Origin: Sphingomonadales bacterium
GTDB lineage: Bacteria > Pseudomonadota > Alphaproteobacteria > Sphingomonadales > Sphingomonadaceae
Assembly (NCBI GenBank): GCA_013297725.1
Contig: JAAFIB010000028.1
Coordinates: 1 to 32,699 of the forward strand
Direction: 5' to 3'
Length of the DNA stretch: 32,699 bases
A program made the position numbers and the translations under genes. This document shows positions 9,137 through 15,766 of this stretch, piece by piece (position 1 is the stretch's first letter; each line of letters starts with the position of its first letter). Under the pieces are notes generated by a model. The model saw only the letters and a list, made by a program, of their open reading frames with translations, was not told the origin of the DNA and searched no databases.

Positions 9137-9927
9137 GCGGCTCCAGCGCCAAGTTCGGCAAGACGGCCATAAGCGGACTTGGCAAATTCGATGGAGAGTT
9201 TTTGCGGCATCGGTTCGATGGCGCGGAATTGTATCGGCGCTAACGATGCTCTTGGTCTTGCAACGGCAACCGAGGTTACGACGAAGGCAGGACGTCCAAA
9301 ATCGTCGCCCATTTTGCCCCTGAAGCGTTCGCGGATTTCATTCAGCGTTCGGGGGCTGCCATTACGTCCATAAAATATCGCTTTGTTTGCGCCTGCTGCA
9401 GCCGGGAAAAGCGGTGCTGCTTGCTGGTTCGGATTTGCTTCCCAAGCCTTTAGAAATTTGCTCGCCCCACCCGATCCGAGGAAATGGGCGAGATACAGAT
9501 CAACAGCTTCTGGCTCGCGGCCCGTTGCAGACAAAAGCGCATCGCCATTATCATCGGCAAATTCTGCGGCCATCGCTGATGCTGCTTCGGGCTGGTTTCT
9601 TAGGTCGAGTATCTGCCCGCGCAGCTGCGCATCGGCGACGGAATACCGGCCCTGTTTATCAGCGCTGATCGCATCGGCGGCCCAGCTGTAACCATGCTCG
9701 GCTCCATGCTGCTTTATCGTTGCCAGCCAAGTCTGCTGCGTAAACTGGAACAGGCCAGAGGCACTGGAGGTCGACGCCTTTGCATCGGCGCGAAAGCCGC
9801 TTTCAACGCGGGCCTGATTTATCAAATAGTCGAAATCCACACCCGTCCGGTCCGCTGCAGCGCCGATGGCCCGCGACACGCGTTCCATGTTTGATGCTGG
9901 TTGGCTGGCAATATCGAACCGGTTCAT
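9133..9927 (-). CDS. Flagellar lytic transglycosylase (SLT domain), SltF-like
   Basis: The 264-residue protein carries a lytic transglycosylase (SLT) domain. The catalytic Glu42 lies in the sequence INQARVESGF, followed by ASGLFQFTQQTW with the GLxQ substrate-groove motif, and later by VDLYLAHFLGSGGASKFL. Such enzymes cleave peptidoglycan so that the rod can pass through it. No Sec signal peptide is visible: the N-terminus MNRFDIASQPASNMER is polar. It may therefore be exported by the flagellar apparatus itself. The C-terminal third (after about residue 180) is low in motifs and might bind a rod protein. Since FlgJ here lacks its hydrolase domain, this enzyme is the likely replacement, as SltF is in Rhodobacter. 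A sigma-54 promoter precedes it, and flhA and fliA follow in the same operon. Confidence 0.88.
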   Translation of the reverse strand: MNRFDIASQPASNMERVSRAIGAAADRTGVDFDYLINQARVESGFRADAKASTSSASGLFQFTQQTWLATIKQHGAEHGYSWAADAISADKQGRYSVADAQLRGQILDLRNQPEAASAMAAEFADDNGDALLSATGREPEAVDLYLAHFLGSGGASKFLKAWEANPNQQAAPLFPAAAGANKAIFYGRNGSPRTLNEIRERFRGKMGDDFGRPAFVVTSVAVARPRASLAPIQFRAIEPMPQKLSIEFAKSAYGRLAELGAGAA

Positions 9928-9980
9928 TCTGGCATTCCGCTATTGGGCCGGCGGGATGCCGGCTTTGCTTAGCGGATGAA

Positions 9981-9998
9981 TTGCAATGGCTGTGCCAA
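9981..9998 (-). promoter_or_regulatory. Sigma-54 promoter of the transglycosylase-flhA-fliA operon
   Basis: On the minus strand this reads TTGGCACAGCCATTGCAA, an almost exact -24/-12 element (consensus YTGGCACG-N4-TTGCW) with the invariant GG and GC ten bases apart. Transcription would start near 9971, about 44 bases before the transglycosylase start. The first 16 bases are identical to those of the flgB promoter. Confidence 0.88.
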
Positions 9999-10029
9999 TC
10001 GCACCGGTGAGACAATTAAGTTATATAAT

Positions 10030-10335
10030 TCAATAGCTAGTGTGATAGCCATTCGTCGGTTGTCCGCGCAATTCAGCGATCTTGCCAATTCTTTGACGCG
10101 TCCAATGCATCAAGTAATTGATCCGGATTGATGCGGAATTTGCGATCTGCAAAGCCTGTGTCACACGCTCTGCGGACGCTCGATTATCGGATGGTGTTGG
10201 GTCGTTTTTGGCCAGCGTGATTGCCGCCGCCAAGCGTTCGGTTGTCTGTGTAATCGCCGTTGCATCTTGCGCATCCAGCGCAGCAATCAATTCTGACTGC
10301 CGCGCGATGATATGTTCAAGATGATCGAAAGTCAT
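10030..10335 (-). CDS. flgN: FlgN-like flagellar export chaperone
   Basis: The 101-residue product is almost entirely alpha-helical and polar (HLEHIIARQSELIAALDAQD at the N-terminus), as in FlgN. FlgN escorts the hook-filament junction proteins FlgK and FlgL to the export gate. Similarity is weak, as is usual for this family, so the call rests mainly on size, helical pattern and position directly behind flgM. Its start overlaps the flgM stop by four bases. Both are expected to be transcribed from the FliA-type promoter upstream of flgM. The conserved C-terminal helix would be RINYLMHWTRQRIGKIAEL at about residues 74-92. The genes for the expected clients flgK and flgL are in the window. Confidence 0.65.
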   Translation of the reverse strand: MTFDHLEHIIARQSELIAALDAQDATAITQTTERLAAAITLAKNDPTPSDNRASAERVTQALQIANSASIRINYLMHWTRQRIGKIAELRGQPTNGYHTSY

Positions 10336-10637
10336 GGCGTACCGCGATCATAATGATGCAGCATAGCACCGGCGATTGCATCCGGATCAATCCGGTAGCT
10401 GCCCATAGCAATCGCCTGCCTGATCTGCGCGATCCGTGCATGATCGACTGGCGGACCAGAATCGGCAAGCTCGCGCGCCATTGCGGTCAACTTGCTAAGC
10501 GAGACCGCTGGCATAGCTGGCATGGCTGGCGCAGGCAGAGACGGCGCGAGTGCCGCTTTGCTCTCTGTGGTCGGCACACTTGCAGACTTTCTGTGTTCAA
10601 CAGGCCGTAACGGCCCGAACTTTATGGGGTCCACCAT
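10332..10637 (-). CDS. flgM: Anti-sigma-28 factor FlgM
   Basis: FlgM holds FliA inactive until the hook is complete and is then secreted. The 101-residue protein has a disordered, Pro/Ala-rich N-terminal half and a C-terminal sigma-binding part: AMARELADSGPPVDHARIAQIRQAI followed by GSYRIDPDAIAGAMLHHY, matching the FlgM family motif (DxxRVxxIRxAIxxGxYxVD). The length is typical. It is encoded upstream of flgN and preceded by a FliA-type promoter (TAAA-N15-GCCGTTAC), which would make it subject to its own target and close a negative feedback loop. The Shine-Dalgarno sequence is weak. Confidence 0.92.
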   Translation of the reverse strand: MVDPIKFGPLRPVEHRKSASVPTTESKAALAPSLPAPAMPAMPAVSLSKLTAMARELADSGPPVDHARIAQIRQAIAMGSYRIDPDAIAGAMLHHYDRGTP

Positions 10638-10692
10638 GATGCTTCGCTTTCGTTACATGAATGTCGGTTTTTCGACAGGCTTCTGACATTTA

Positions 10693-10719
10693 GTAACGGC
10701 AGCTGCTGGCCGGCGTTTA
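10693..10719 (-). promoter_or_regulatory. FliA (sigma-28) promoter of flgM-flgN
   Basis: On the minus strand there is TAAA (10719-10716), a 15-base spacer and GCCGTTAC (10700-10693), against the enteric consensus TAAA-N15-GCCGATAA. The -35 TAAA overlaps the stop codon of flgA. The transcription start would be near 10685, about 48 bases before flgM. Confidence 0.75.
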
Positions 10720-11211
10720 GTCGTCGATCTGCACTTTTCCGGGCGCTGTAACTTTGGCTGTCAAAAATGCGCTTTGCGCCGAGAATTTGACACGGACCGA
10801 GCTGCCGACCGCACCATCGTCCATAGCTGTTGCAACATAGCTGACGCTGAAATCATCACCGACGACCATAACATTCACCGCCTCGCCCTTTCGCACCACC
10901 GGTGCCTCTGCGATCTGAACTGCGCCGCGCTGCACCGCGCCAACGAAAACTGGCGTAGTTGCGACACGCAAGCGCCATCCAAATGACGCGCAGCGGATAG
11001 TAATCATACCAATGTTGCTGCGTTCCAGCATCGGTGCCTCTGGGCAACGCGCAAGCTTAAGCCGCCGGTCAATGGCGTCGGCTTTCTCACCCGTTGCCGC
11101 CGCTAGTTGAGCGATGCGCGCGTCGAGCGTATCAAAATCTTCAAAGCTGTTCGCCAGTGCAGGAGCGGCGAGTATCAGCGTTGCGGCCACAGCAGTTTGG
11201 AGATGGATCAT
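10717..11211 (-). CDS. flgA: Flagellar P-ring assembly chaperone FlgA
   Basis: FlgA is a periplasmic chaperone needed for assembly of the FlgI P ring. From the ATG at 11209-11211 it is 164 residues: a signal peptide (MIHLQTAVAATLILAAPALA, cleavage after ALA) followed by a SAF-like C-terminal domain (PVVRKGEAVNVMVVGDDFSVSY, then AGRxGxxVRVKF-like AVGSSVRVKFSAQS). The frame stays open 51 codons further upstream. The internal ATG is chosen because it is preceded by AAAGGAA, begins a proper signal peptide, and lies downstream of the sigma-54 promoter at 11264-11281. It is shorter than enterobacterial FlgA (219), with a reduced N-terminal domain, as in other alphaproteobacteria. It is divergent from flgB. 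Confidence 0.88.
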   Translation of the reverse strand: MIHLQTAVAATLILAAPALANSFEDFDTLDARIAQLAAATGEKADAIDRRLKLARCPEAPMLERSNIGMITIRCASFGWRLRVATTPVFVGAVQRGAVQIAEAPVVRKGEAVNVMVVGDDFSVSYVATAMDDGAVGSSVRVKFSAQSAFLTAKVTAPGKVQIDD

Positions 11212-11263
11212 AGATATTCCTTTCCTCAATCGCGGCACGATCAGCCGCCAATTGCGCTCCAAC

Positions 11264-11281
11264 TTGCAAAGCCTGTGCCAA
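11264..11281 (-). promoter_or_regulatory. Sigma-54 promoter of flgA
   Basis: The minus strand reads TTGGCACAGGCTTTGCAA, with GG and GC ten bases apart, a near-perfect -24/-12 element. Transcription would begin near 11254, 43 bases before the chosen flgA start. This also supports the internal start, because the longer reading frame would begin upstream of the promoter. Confidence 0.87.
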
Positions 11282-11400
11282 TGGCGGAATTCGGCGGCGT
11301 TAAAGGATGGTCGCTTTGGCACCGTCAACATCCCGACAGTTGACTGAATGCGCATTGCAGTCACGCTATCAACGCACTGATAAATATACCATAAATTAGT

Positions 11401-11417
11401 TTGGCACAGCCATTGCT
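11401..11417 (+). promoter_or_regulatory. Sigma-54 promoter of the flgB operon
   Basis: TTGGCACAGCCATTGCT has the -24 GG at 11403-11404 and the -12 GC at 11415-11416, exactly ten bases apart. Transcription would start near 11428, leaving a leader of about 37 bases before flgB. It faces away from the flgA promoter about 120 bases to the left, so one activator-binding region between them could serve both. Confidence 0.9.
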
Positions 11418-11464
11418 GTTATCCCCATGTTGCGGCGCGTGCTGCGGCGGAAAGGACTAGCATT

Positions 11465-11803
11465 ATGGCTTTCGACAATATCCTGGGCATTCACGCCAGC
11501 GCTTTGCAATTGCGGGCGCAGCGAATGAATATGCTGGCGTCCAACATCGCCAATGCCGCGACCCCTAATTACAAAGCGCGCGATCTGGATTTTTCCAAGG
11601 CGCTCGAAATGGTCGGCAATGGCCACAGCGCCGAAAGTGCGATCTCTTATCGTATCCCTATTCAGCCATCGCTGGACGGCAACACCGTTGAGCTGGCGAC
11701 CGAACAAACCGCCTTTACCGAAAACGCGCTCGCCTATCGGTCAAGCCTTTCGTTCCTTAGCGGACGGATCAGCACGCTGACCCGCGCGTTAAAGGGAGAA
11801 TGA
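11465..11803 (+). CDS. flgB: Flagellar proximal rod protein FlgB
   Basis: FlgB forms part of the proximal rod. The 112-residue protein has the N-terminal rod/hook signature (LQLRAQRMNMLASNIANAATPNYKA, about residues 18-42) and a C-terminal coiled-coil helix (NALAYRSSLSFLSGRISTLTRAL), which are the two halves of the D0 domain shared by axial proteins. The length is slightly below the usual 130. It is the first gene of the flgBCDEFGHIJKL operon, behind a sigma-54 promoter. An AAAGGA Shine-Dalgarno lies a few bases upstream of the ATG. The flgC start is immediately after the stop. Confidence 0.93.
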   Translation: MAFDNILGIHASALQLRAQRMNMLASNIANAATPNYKARDLDFSKALEMVGNGHSAESAISYRIPIQPSLDGNTVELATEQTAFTENALAYRSSLSFLSGRISTLTRALKGE

Positions 11804-11805
11804 CT

Positions 11806-12210
11806 ATGGCCAACACTCTATCCATCTTTGACATCAGCGGGCGCGCCATGGCTGCTCAGCTGGTGCGGTTGAATACCACCGCGTCAAACCTTGCCAATGC
11901 AGGGACACTGTCGGGCAGCGAAGCCGGCGCATACCGCGCGATGAAGCCGGTGTTCCGCACGGTCATGGGCGACAACGGCACAGCGACCGTCGCAGTTGAC
12001 CAAATCACTCAGGCTACAACCAATCCGGTAAAGCGCCACGAGCCCGACCACCCGCTTGCCGATAGCAATGGCGATGTGTGGGAGGCTGCGGTCGATAGTG
12101 CTGCCGAGCTGGTCGAGATGGTCGAGACGGCTCGCCATTATCAAAACAACGTCCAGGTTCTGTCCACGGCAAAGGGGCTGATCAGCGAGACTTTGCGCCT
12201 TGGCCAATAA
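11806..12210 (+). CDS. flgC: Flagellar proximal rod protein FlgC
   Basis: FlgC is a proximal rod subunit. The 134-residue protein starts with FDISGRAMAAQLVRLNTTASNLANAGT, the axial-protein N-terminal signature, and ends with the matching helix AELVEMVETARHYQNNVQVLSTAKGLISETLRLG. An ATG at 11800 overlaps the flgB stop, but the Shine-Dalgarno AAAGGGAG (11791-11798) is correctly spaced only for the ATG at 11806, so that start is used. Proline/histidine-rich sequence in the middle (VKRHEPDHPLAD) matches the FlgC-specific pattern around KxYxPxHPxAD. Confidence 0.93.
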   Translation: MANTLSIFDISGRAMAAQLVRLNTTASNLANAGTLSGSEAGAYRAMKPVFRTVMGDNGTATVAVDQITQATTNPVKRHEPDHPLADSNGDVWEAAVDSAAELVEMVETARHYQNNVQVLSTAKGLISETLRLGQ

Positions 12211-12243
12211 TTTTCGGACCACAATACAGAAAGGGTCATCACG

Positions 12244-12546
12244 ATGCCTATCCAATCGATCAACACCAATAACCTACCGGTAATGCCGCAAGGCAGCGCG
12301 CAGCGGCAATTGGGGCAGAATGATTTTCTGCGCCTGATGACAACACAGTTGAGTGCGCAAGACCCGTTCGATCCCGTCGATAATCAACAGATGGTTGCGC
12401 AGATGGCGCAGTTTTCCAGCGTCACCGGCATTTCGGAAATGAACATCTCGCTGCAATCCATCGCCGACCAAATCCGCGAGCAAACCGGATTGCTACAAGA
12501 CATCCGTGCCGGTTCGAACGCCCCGCCGACCACGCCAGTCGTTTAA
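12244..12546 (+). CDS. flgD: Short hook-capping scaffold protein FlgD
   Basis: FlgD caps the growing hook. This one has only 100 residues, against about 230 in enterobacteria. It keeps the conserved N-terminal assembly region: LGQNDFLRLMTTQLSAQDPFDPVDNQQMVAQMAQFSSVTGI (about residues 21-61) is nearly textbook FlgD, followed by a helical segment to about 90 and a short Pro/Thr tail. The tudor-like and Ig-like domains that form the cap plate are absent. The downstream gene begins within 20 bases with its own Shine-Dalgarno, and no frameshifted remnant of the missing domains is seen, so this looks like a genuinely short form rather than a broken gene. Confidence 0.9.
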   Translation: MPIQSINTNNLPVMPQGSAQRQLGQNDFLRLMTTQLSAQDPFDPVDNQQMVAQMAQFSSVTGISEMNISLQSIADQIREQTGLLQDIRAGSNAPPTTPVV

Positions 12547-12565
12547 GTATAAAAGGAGAAACTCT

Positions 12566-13393
12566 ATGTCGTTCTACACATCCTTATCCGGCCTGCGCGG
12601 TGCGCAAACGGACCTATCGGTAATTTCAAATAACCTCGCCAATGTCGGCTCAACCGGTTTCAAACGCAGCAAGGCGCAGTTCGGCGATCTGTTCGCCAGC
12701 GCGCCAACACAAACAACACGGATGATAGCGGGCCAAGGCACGCGCCTGAACGGGGTTGTCCAGCAGTTCACCCAAGGGACGCTGGAGGCCAGCGACAAAA
12801 CGCTTGATCTGGCCATCGCTGGCGAAGGCTTTTTCGTTGTGCGCGGCGATCCGCCTCGCGCCTCTGTAACCTATACCCGCAACGGCGCGTTTCAGGTCAA
12901 TGCTAACCGGCAAGTGGTCGATACCACAGGCTCGACATTGCAGCTGCTTCCCGTGGACGCCGCTGGAAACGTGACTGGCACTGCGCTTGGCGATGCTGTT
13001 GATTTTGTCCTGCCAACCAATGCCCCGGGCAACCCCAGCGTCGCATTAGTCAACGTCTCTGTCGGCATTGATGGCCTAGTCACAGCAACCTATGCCGACG
13101 GATCAGACGAAGCGCTTGGCAAAGTGGCAATGGCCAGCTTTACCGCGCAAGAAGGATTGCGTCCCGTTGGTGACAGCCATTGGCAGTCCACCGGCGACAG
13201 CGGCCCACCCTCGATTGATGCCGCCACAAACGGTCCATTGGGCACAATCCGATCAGGCGCATTGGAACGCGCCAACGTCGATGTGACTGAAGAGCTGGTC
13301 GCTCTGATATCAGCGCAGCGGAATTTCCAAGCCAACGCCAAAGCAATCGAGACTGCGTCGAACATGACGCAAGCGATTGTGAACATTAACTAG
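12566..13393 (+). CDS. flgE: Flagellar hook protein FlgE (short form)
   Basis: FlgE polymerises into the hook. The ATG at 12566 is preceded by AAAAGGAG, and the protein then begins MSFYTSLSGLRGAQTDLSVI, so the upstream in-frame extension into flgD is rejected. The 275-residue product has the hook/rod signature (ISNNLANVGSTGFKRS, about residues 21-36), the FlgE/F/G core motif (TLEASDKTLDLAIAGEGFFVV, about 72-92) and the C-terminal helix (ALERANVDVTEELVALISAQRNFQANAKAIETA). It is much shorter than enterobacterial FlgE (about 400) and hardly longer than FlgG. The identity as FlgE rather than a rod protein rests on its place between flgD and flgF, and on flgF and flgG both being present after it. 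Confidence 0.85.
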   Translation: MSFYTSLSGLRGAQTDLSVISNNLANVGSTGFKRSKAQFGDLFASAPTQTTRMIAGQGTRLNGVVQQFTQGTLEASDKTLDLAIAGEGFFVVRGDPPRASVTYTRNGAFQVNANRQVVDTTGSTLQLLPVDAAGNVTGTALGDAVDFVLPTNAPGNPSVALVNVSVGIDGLVTATYADGSDEALGKVAMASFTAQEGLRPVGDSHWQSTGDSGPPSIDAATNGPLGTIRSGALERANVDVTEELVALISAQRNFQANAKAIETASNMTQAIVNIN

Positions 13394-13404
13394 GGCCGCC
13401 GCAA

Positions 13405-14148
13405 ATGGACCGCCTGATCTATACCAGCCTGACCGCGATGCGCGGGTCGATGGCGCGGCAAACCGCAACGGCGAACAATCTTGCCAATGCGCAAACACCG
13501 GGCTTTCGCGCCGAGATATCAGAGGCGCAGTCGCTTTGGCTGCGCGGCGATGGCGCAAATACGCGCGCTTTTGCCAGCGAAAATGTGATCGCCGCCGATA
13601 TGCGCAGCGGAACCATTACACATAGCGGCCGCGATCTTGATGTTGCGCTGGCAGGTGATGCGATGCTGACCGTTCAGGCGCCCGATGGCGAGGAAAGCTA
13701 TACCCGCCGGGGCGATTTGCAGATTTCGGCGAACGGATTGCTGACAACGGGTGATGGGCATCCTGTGCAAGGCTCAGCCGGGCCGATTACATTGCCGCCT
13801 TTCGACTCTGTTTCGATCGACGCAGAGGGCGGCATCCTTATCGTTCCGGCAGGGGGCGATCCGCAGCAACCGCAAGAGGTTGACCGGCTGCGGCTGGTTA
13901 CTCCCACGGGATCACAGATCGTCAAGGGGTTGGACGGACTGTTCCGCGTTAAGGACGGCGGCATATTGCCGGACGATCCCGATGCGCGGGTGATTACCCG
14001 CTCGATCGAGGGCTCAAATGTTAACGCCACCACTGCCCTGGTCGAAATGATCGAGGCCAGCCGCAGCTGGGACACACAGCTAAAACTGATCGGCGATGCC
14101 CGCGATCTTGACGCAGCAACCACCGATTTAATGCAGCTACCACAATAG
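13405..14148 (+). CDS. flgF: Flagellar proximal rod protein FlgF
   Basis: The 247-residue protein begins MDRLIYTSLTAMRGSMARQTATANNLANAQTPGFRAEI, the N-terminal FlgF pattern with an NNLAN signature. It has the central FlgF/G motif (HSGRDLDVALAGDAMLTVQ, then ESYTRRGDLQISANGLL) and ends with the axial C-terminal helix (EGSNVNATTALVEMIEASRSWDTQLKLI). FlgF forms the proximal rod adjoining FlgG. It lies 11 bases behind flgE and 10 bases before flgG in the operon. The length is as in E. coli (251). Confidence 0.92.
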   Translation: MDRLIYTSLTAMRGSMARQTATANNLANAQTPGFRAEISEAQSLWLRGDGANTRAFASENVIAADMRSGTITHSGRDLDVALAGDAMLTVQAPDGEESYTRRGDLQISANGLLTTGDGHPVQGSAGPITLPPFDSVSIDAEGGILIVPAGGDPQQPQEVDRLRLVTPTGSQIVKGLDGLFRVKDGGILPDDPDARVITRSIEGSNVNATTALVEMIEASRSWDTQLKLIGDARDLDAATTDLMQLPQ

Positions 14149-14158
14149 GAGAACGATA

Positions 14159-14947
14159 ATGGGACTTGGAGCACTACACGTCGCCCGCACCGGGCTAGAC
14201 GCACAAAATTTCCGTATGCAGGTCATCGCCAACAATCTGGCGAACGTGAACACAACCGGTTTCAAACGCGACCGGGCGAGTTTCGAAACACTGGCCTATC
14301 AGGCGGTAACAACTCCCGGCGCCCCTGCATCGGGCAGCACACGCTATGCCATCGGCTTTAACCTTGGCACCGGCGTTCAGATGACCGGTACAGCGCGGAT
14401 CGACACGCAGGGGACATTGTCCACTACTAGCAATGCGCTGGATGTTGCGGTTGAGGGGGCTGGGTATTTTCAGGTGCAAATGCCCGATGGCCGCACCGGC
14501 TATACCCGCGCTGGCGATTTCAGTATTTCCGCTGATGGCACCTTGGTGACGTCAGACGGCATGGCGATCCAGCCGCAGATCCAGATCCCCGATGGCGCAA
14601 CAGCGATATCGATTGGTTCTGACGGAACTGTTTCTGCAGGTGTTGCAGGGCAAGCCGAGCCCACAGAATTGGGCCGCATTGAAACTGCGCGTTTTGCCAA
14701 TGCATCTGGTCTGCAAGCGATTGGCAACAATTTGCTTGTTGAAACCGCTGCGTCTGGCACGCCGCAAGTAGGGGCTCCGGGCGAAGAGGGACGCGGCTCG
14801 CTGCGTTCAGGCGCGCTTGAAAGTTCCAACGTGAACGTCGTTGAGGAACTGGTCGACATGATCGAGACGCAGCGCGCCTATGAGGTCAATTCTAAGATGA
14901 TCCAAGCCACCGATGAAATGATGCGCAATGCCACACAAAATCTATAA
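14159..14947 (+). CDS. flgG: Flagellar distal rod protein FlgG
   Basis: FlgG builds the distal rod that crosses the P and L rings. The 262-residue length equals that of the enterobacterial protein (260). Visible features are MGLGALHVARTGLDAQ at the start, VIANNLANVNTTGFKRDRA (about residues 22-40), the long FlgG-specific segment LGTGVQMTGTARIDTQGTL, and SNALDVAVEGAGYFQVQMPD. The C-terminal helix is SSNVNVVEELVDMIETQRAYEVNSKMIQATDEM. A good Shine-Dalgarno (AGGAGA) precedes the ATG. The 3' end overlaps flgH by 20 bases. Confidence 0.95.
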   Translation: MGLGALHVARTGLDAQNFRMQVIANNLANVNTTGFKRDRASFETLAYQAVTTPGAPASGSTRYAIGFNLGTGVQMTGTARIDTQGTLSTTSNALDVAVEGAGYFQVQMPDGRTGYTRAGDFSISADGTLVTSDGMAIQPQIQIPDGATAISIGSDGTVSAGVAGQAEPTELGRIETARFANASGLQAIGNNLLVETAASGTPQVGAPGEEGRGSLRSGALESSNVNVVEELVDMIETQRAYEVNSKMIQATDEMMRNATQNL

Positions 14948-15593
14948 CTTCGCGCTGATCTCGCTTGCGGTGATCGCCGCTCCGGCAGCAGCCAAGAAAA
15001 AGGCGATTGCGCCCGATGCGTTCGCGGCGACTGCGCCTGCTTTGCCACCCGCGCCAGAGGCCAATGGGGCAATCTTTCAGAACGCTGGTTACGCGCCGCT
15101 GACATCGGGGACAAAGGCAGCGATGGTTGGCGACATCCTGACCATCGTTCTGGTCGAGCGCATGGCGGCATCCAAAAGCAATTCCGCCACCACCGGACGC
15201 AGCGGCGAGATCGGTCTGACCCCACCTGTCACAGGCCCATTAAGCCTGTTTGCCCCCAGCGATATAAACATAAGCGGCGATCAGTCGTTTAAAGGAAAGG
15301 GCGAGACCGCCCAGTCGAACAACCTGACGGGAGAAATCAGTGTGACCATCGCCGAAGTCCGCGCCAATGGCGTCATGCTGGTCAAAGGCGAAAAGCTCAT
15401 CACGCTGAATCGCGGCGATGAAACGGTGCAGTTTTCAGGGCTCGTGCGGACGACCGATATCGGTGCGGACAATCGCATTGCGTCAACCCGCGTTGCCGAC
15501 GCGCATATCCGCTACACTGGCAAAGGCGAAATCGCCCGCGCCAGTAAGCAAGGGTGGCTGCAGAAATTCTTCTCAATCATCAGCCCGTTTTGA
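14928..15593 (+). CDS. flgH: Flagellar L-ring protein FlgH lacking the lipobox cysteine
   Basis: FlgH forms the outer-membrane L ring. The 221-residue product has the family's core: ALxPP-type linker, GDILTIVLVERMAASKSN (about residues 67-84), FKGKGETAQSNNLTGEISVTIAEVRANGVMLVKGEKLITLN (about 123-163) and GLVRTTDIGADNRIASTRVADAHIRYTGKGEI near the end. In enterobacteria FlgH is a lipoprotein with an LxxC lipobox. Here the signal peptide (MPHKIYNFALISLAVIAAPAAA) is of signal peptidase I type, ending before KKKA, and the whole protein contains no cysteine. It starts 20 bases inside flgG with no strong Shine-Dalgarno, so it is translationally coupled. Confidence 0.93.
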   Translation: MPHKIYNFALISLAVIAAPAAAKKKAIAPDAFAATAPALPPAPEANGAIFQNAGYAPLTSGTKAAMVGDILTIVLVERMAASKSNSATTGRSGEIGLTPPVTGPLSLFAPSDINISGDQSFKGKGETAQSNNLTGEISVTIAEVRANGVMLVKGEKLITLNRGDETVQFSGLVRTTDIGADNRIASTRVADAHIRYTGKGEIARASKQGWLQKFFSIISPF

Positions 15594-15624
15594 CCATGAT
15601 AATTTTCTCTCTTCTTATGAGTGT

Positions 15625-15765
15625 CCTTAGCCCCTCCTCTTCAGGGGAGGGGCAGCGAGACTTGGTATCTTTGATACCTAGTCGCAGCGGGGTGGGGATT
15701 CGCGGCTGTTGCTCTATGCCAACAGTCCCCACCCCACCCCCTCCCCTGAAGGTGAGGGGCTTAGG
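15625..15765. repeat. Composite palindromic repeat across the flgI start region
   Basis: The outer arms (about 15625-15653 and 15737-15765, cores CCTTAGCCCCTC / GAGGGGCTTAGG and CTTCAGGGGAGGGG / CCCCTCCCCTGAAG) are inverted repeats with a few mismatches. A second pair (GGGGTGGGGA at about 15690-15699, TCCCCACCCC at 15726-15735) continues the pairing. A segment of about 35 bases with its own partial dyad (tggtatc/gatacct) interrupts the left half. It has the look of a dispersed intergenic element rather than flagellar coding DNA. Confidence 0.75.
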
Positions 15766-15766
15766 T

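Noticed and set aside
11317-11332. TTTGGCACCGTCAACATC between flgA and flgB as another sigma-54 promoter
   Set aside because: It has the -24 TGGCAC but no GC at the required 10-base spacing.
15554-15595. Start of flgI further upstream, inside flgH
   Set aside because: These codons overlap flgH in another frame, give a non-signal-like N-terminus and have no ribosome-binding site.
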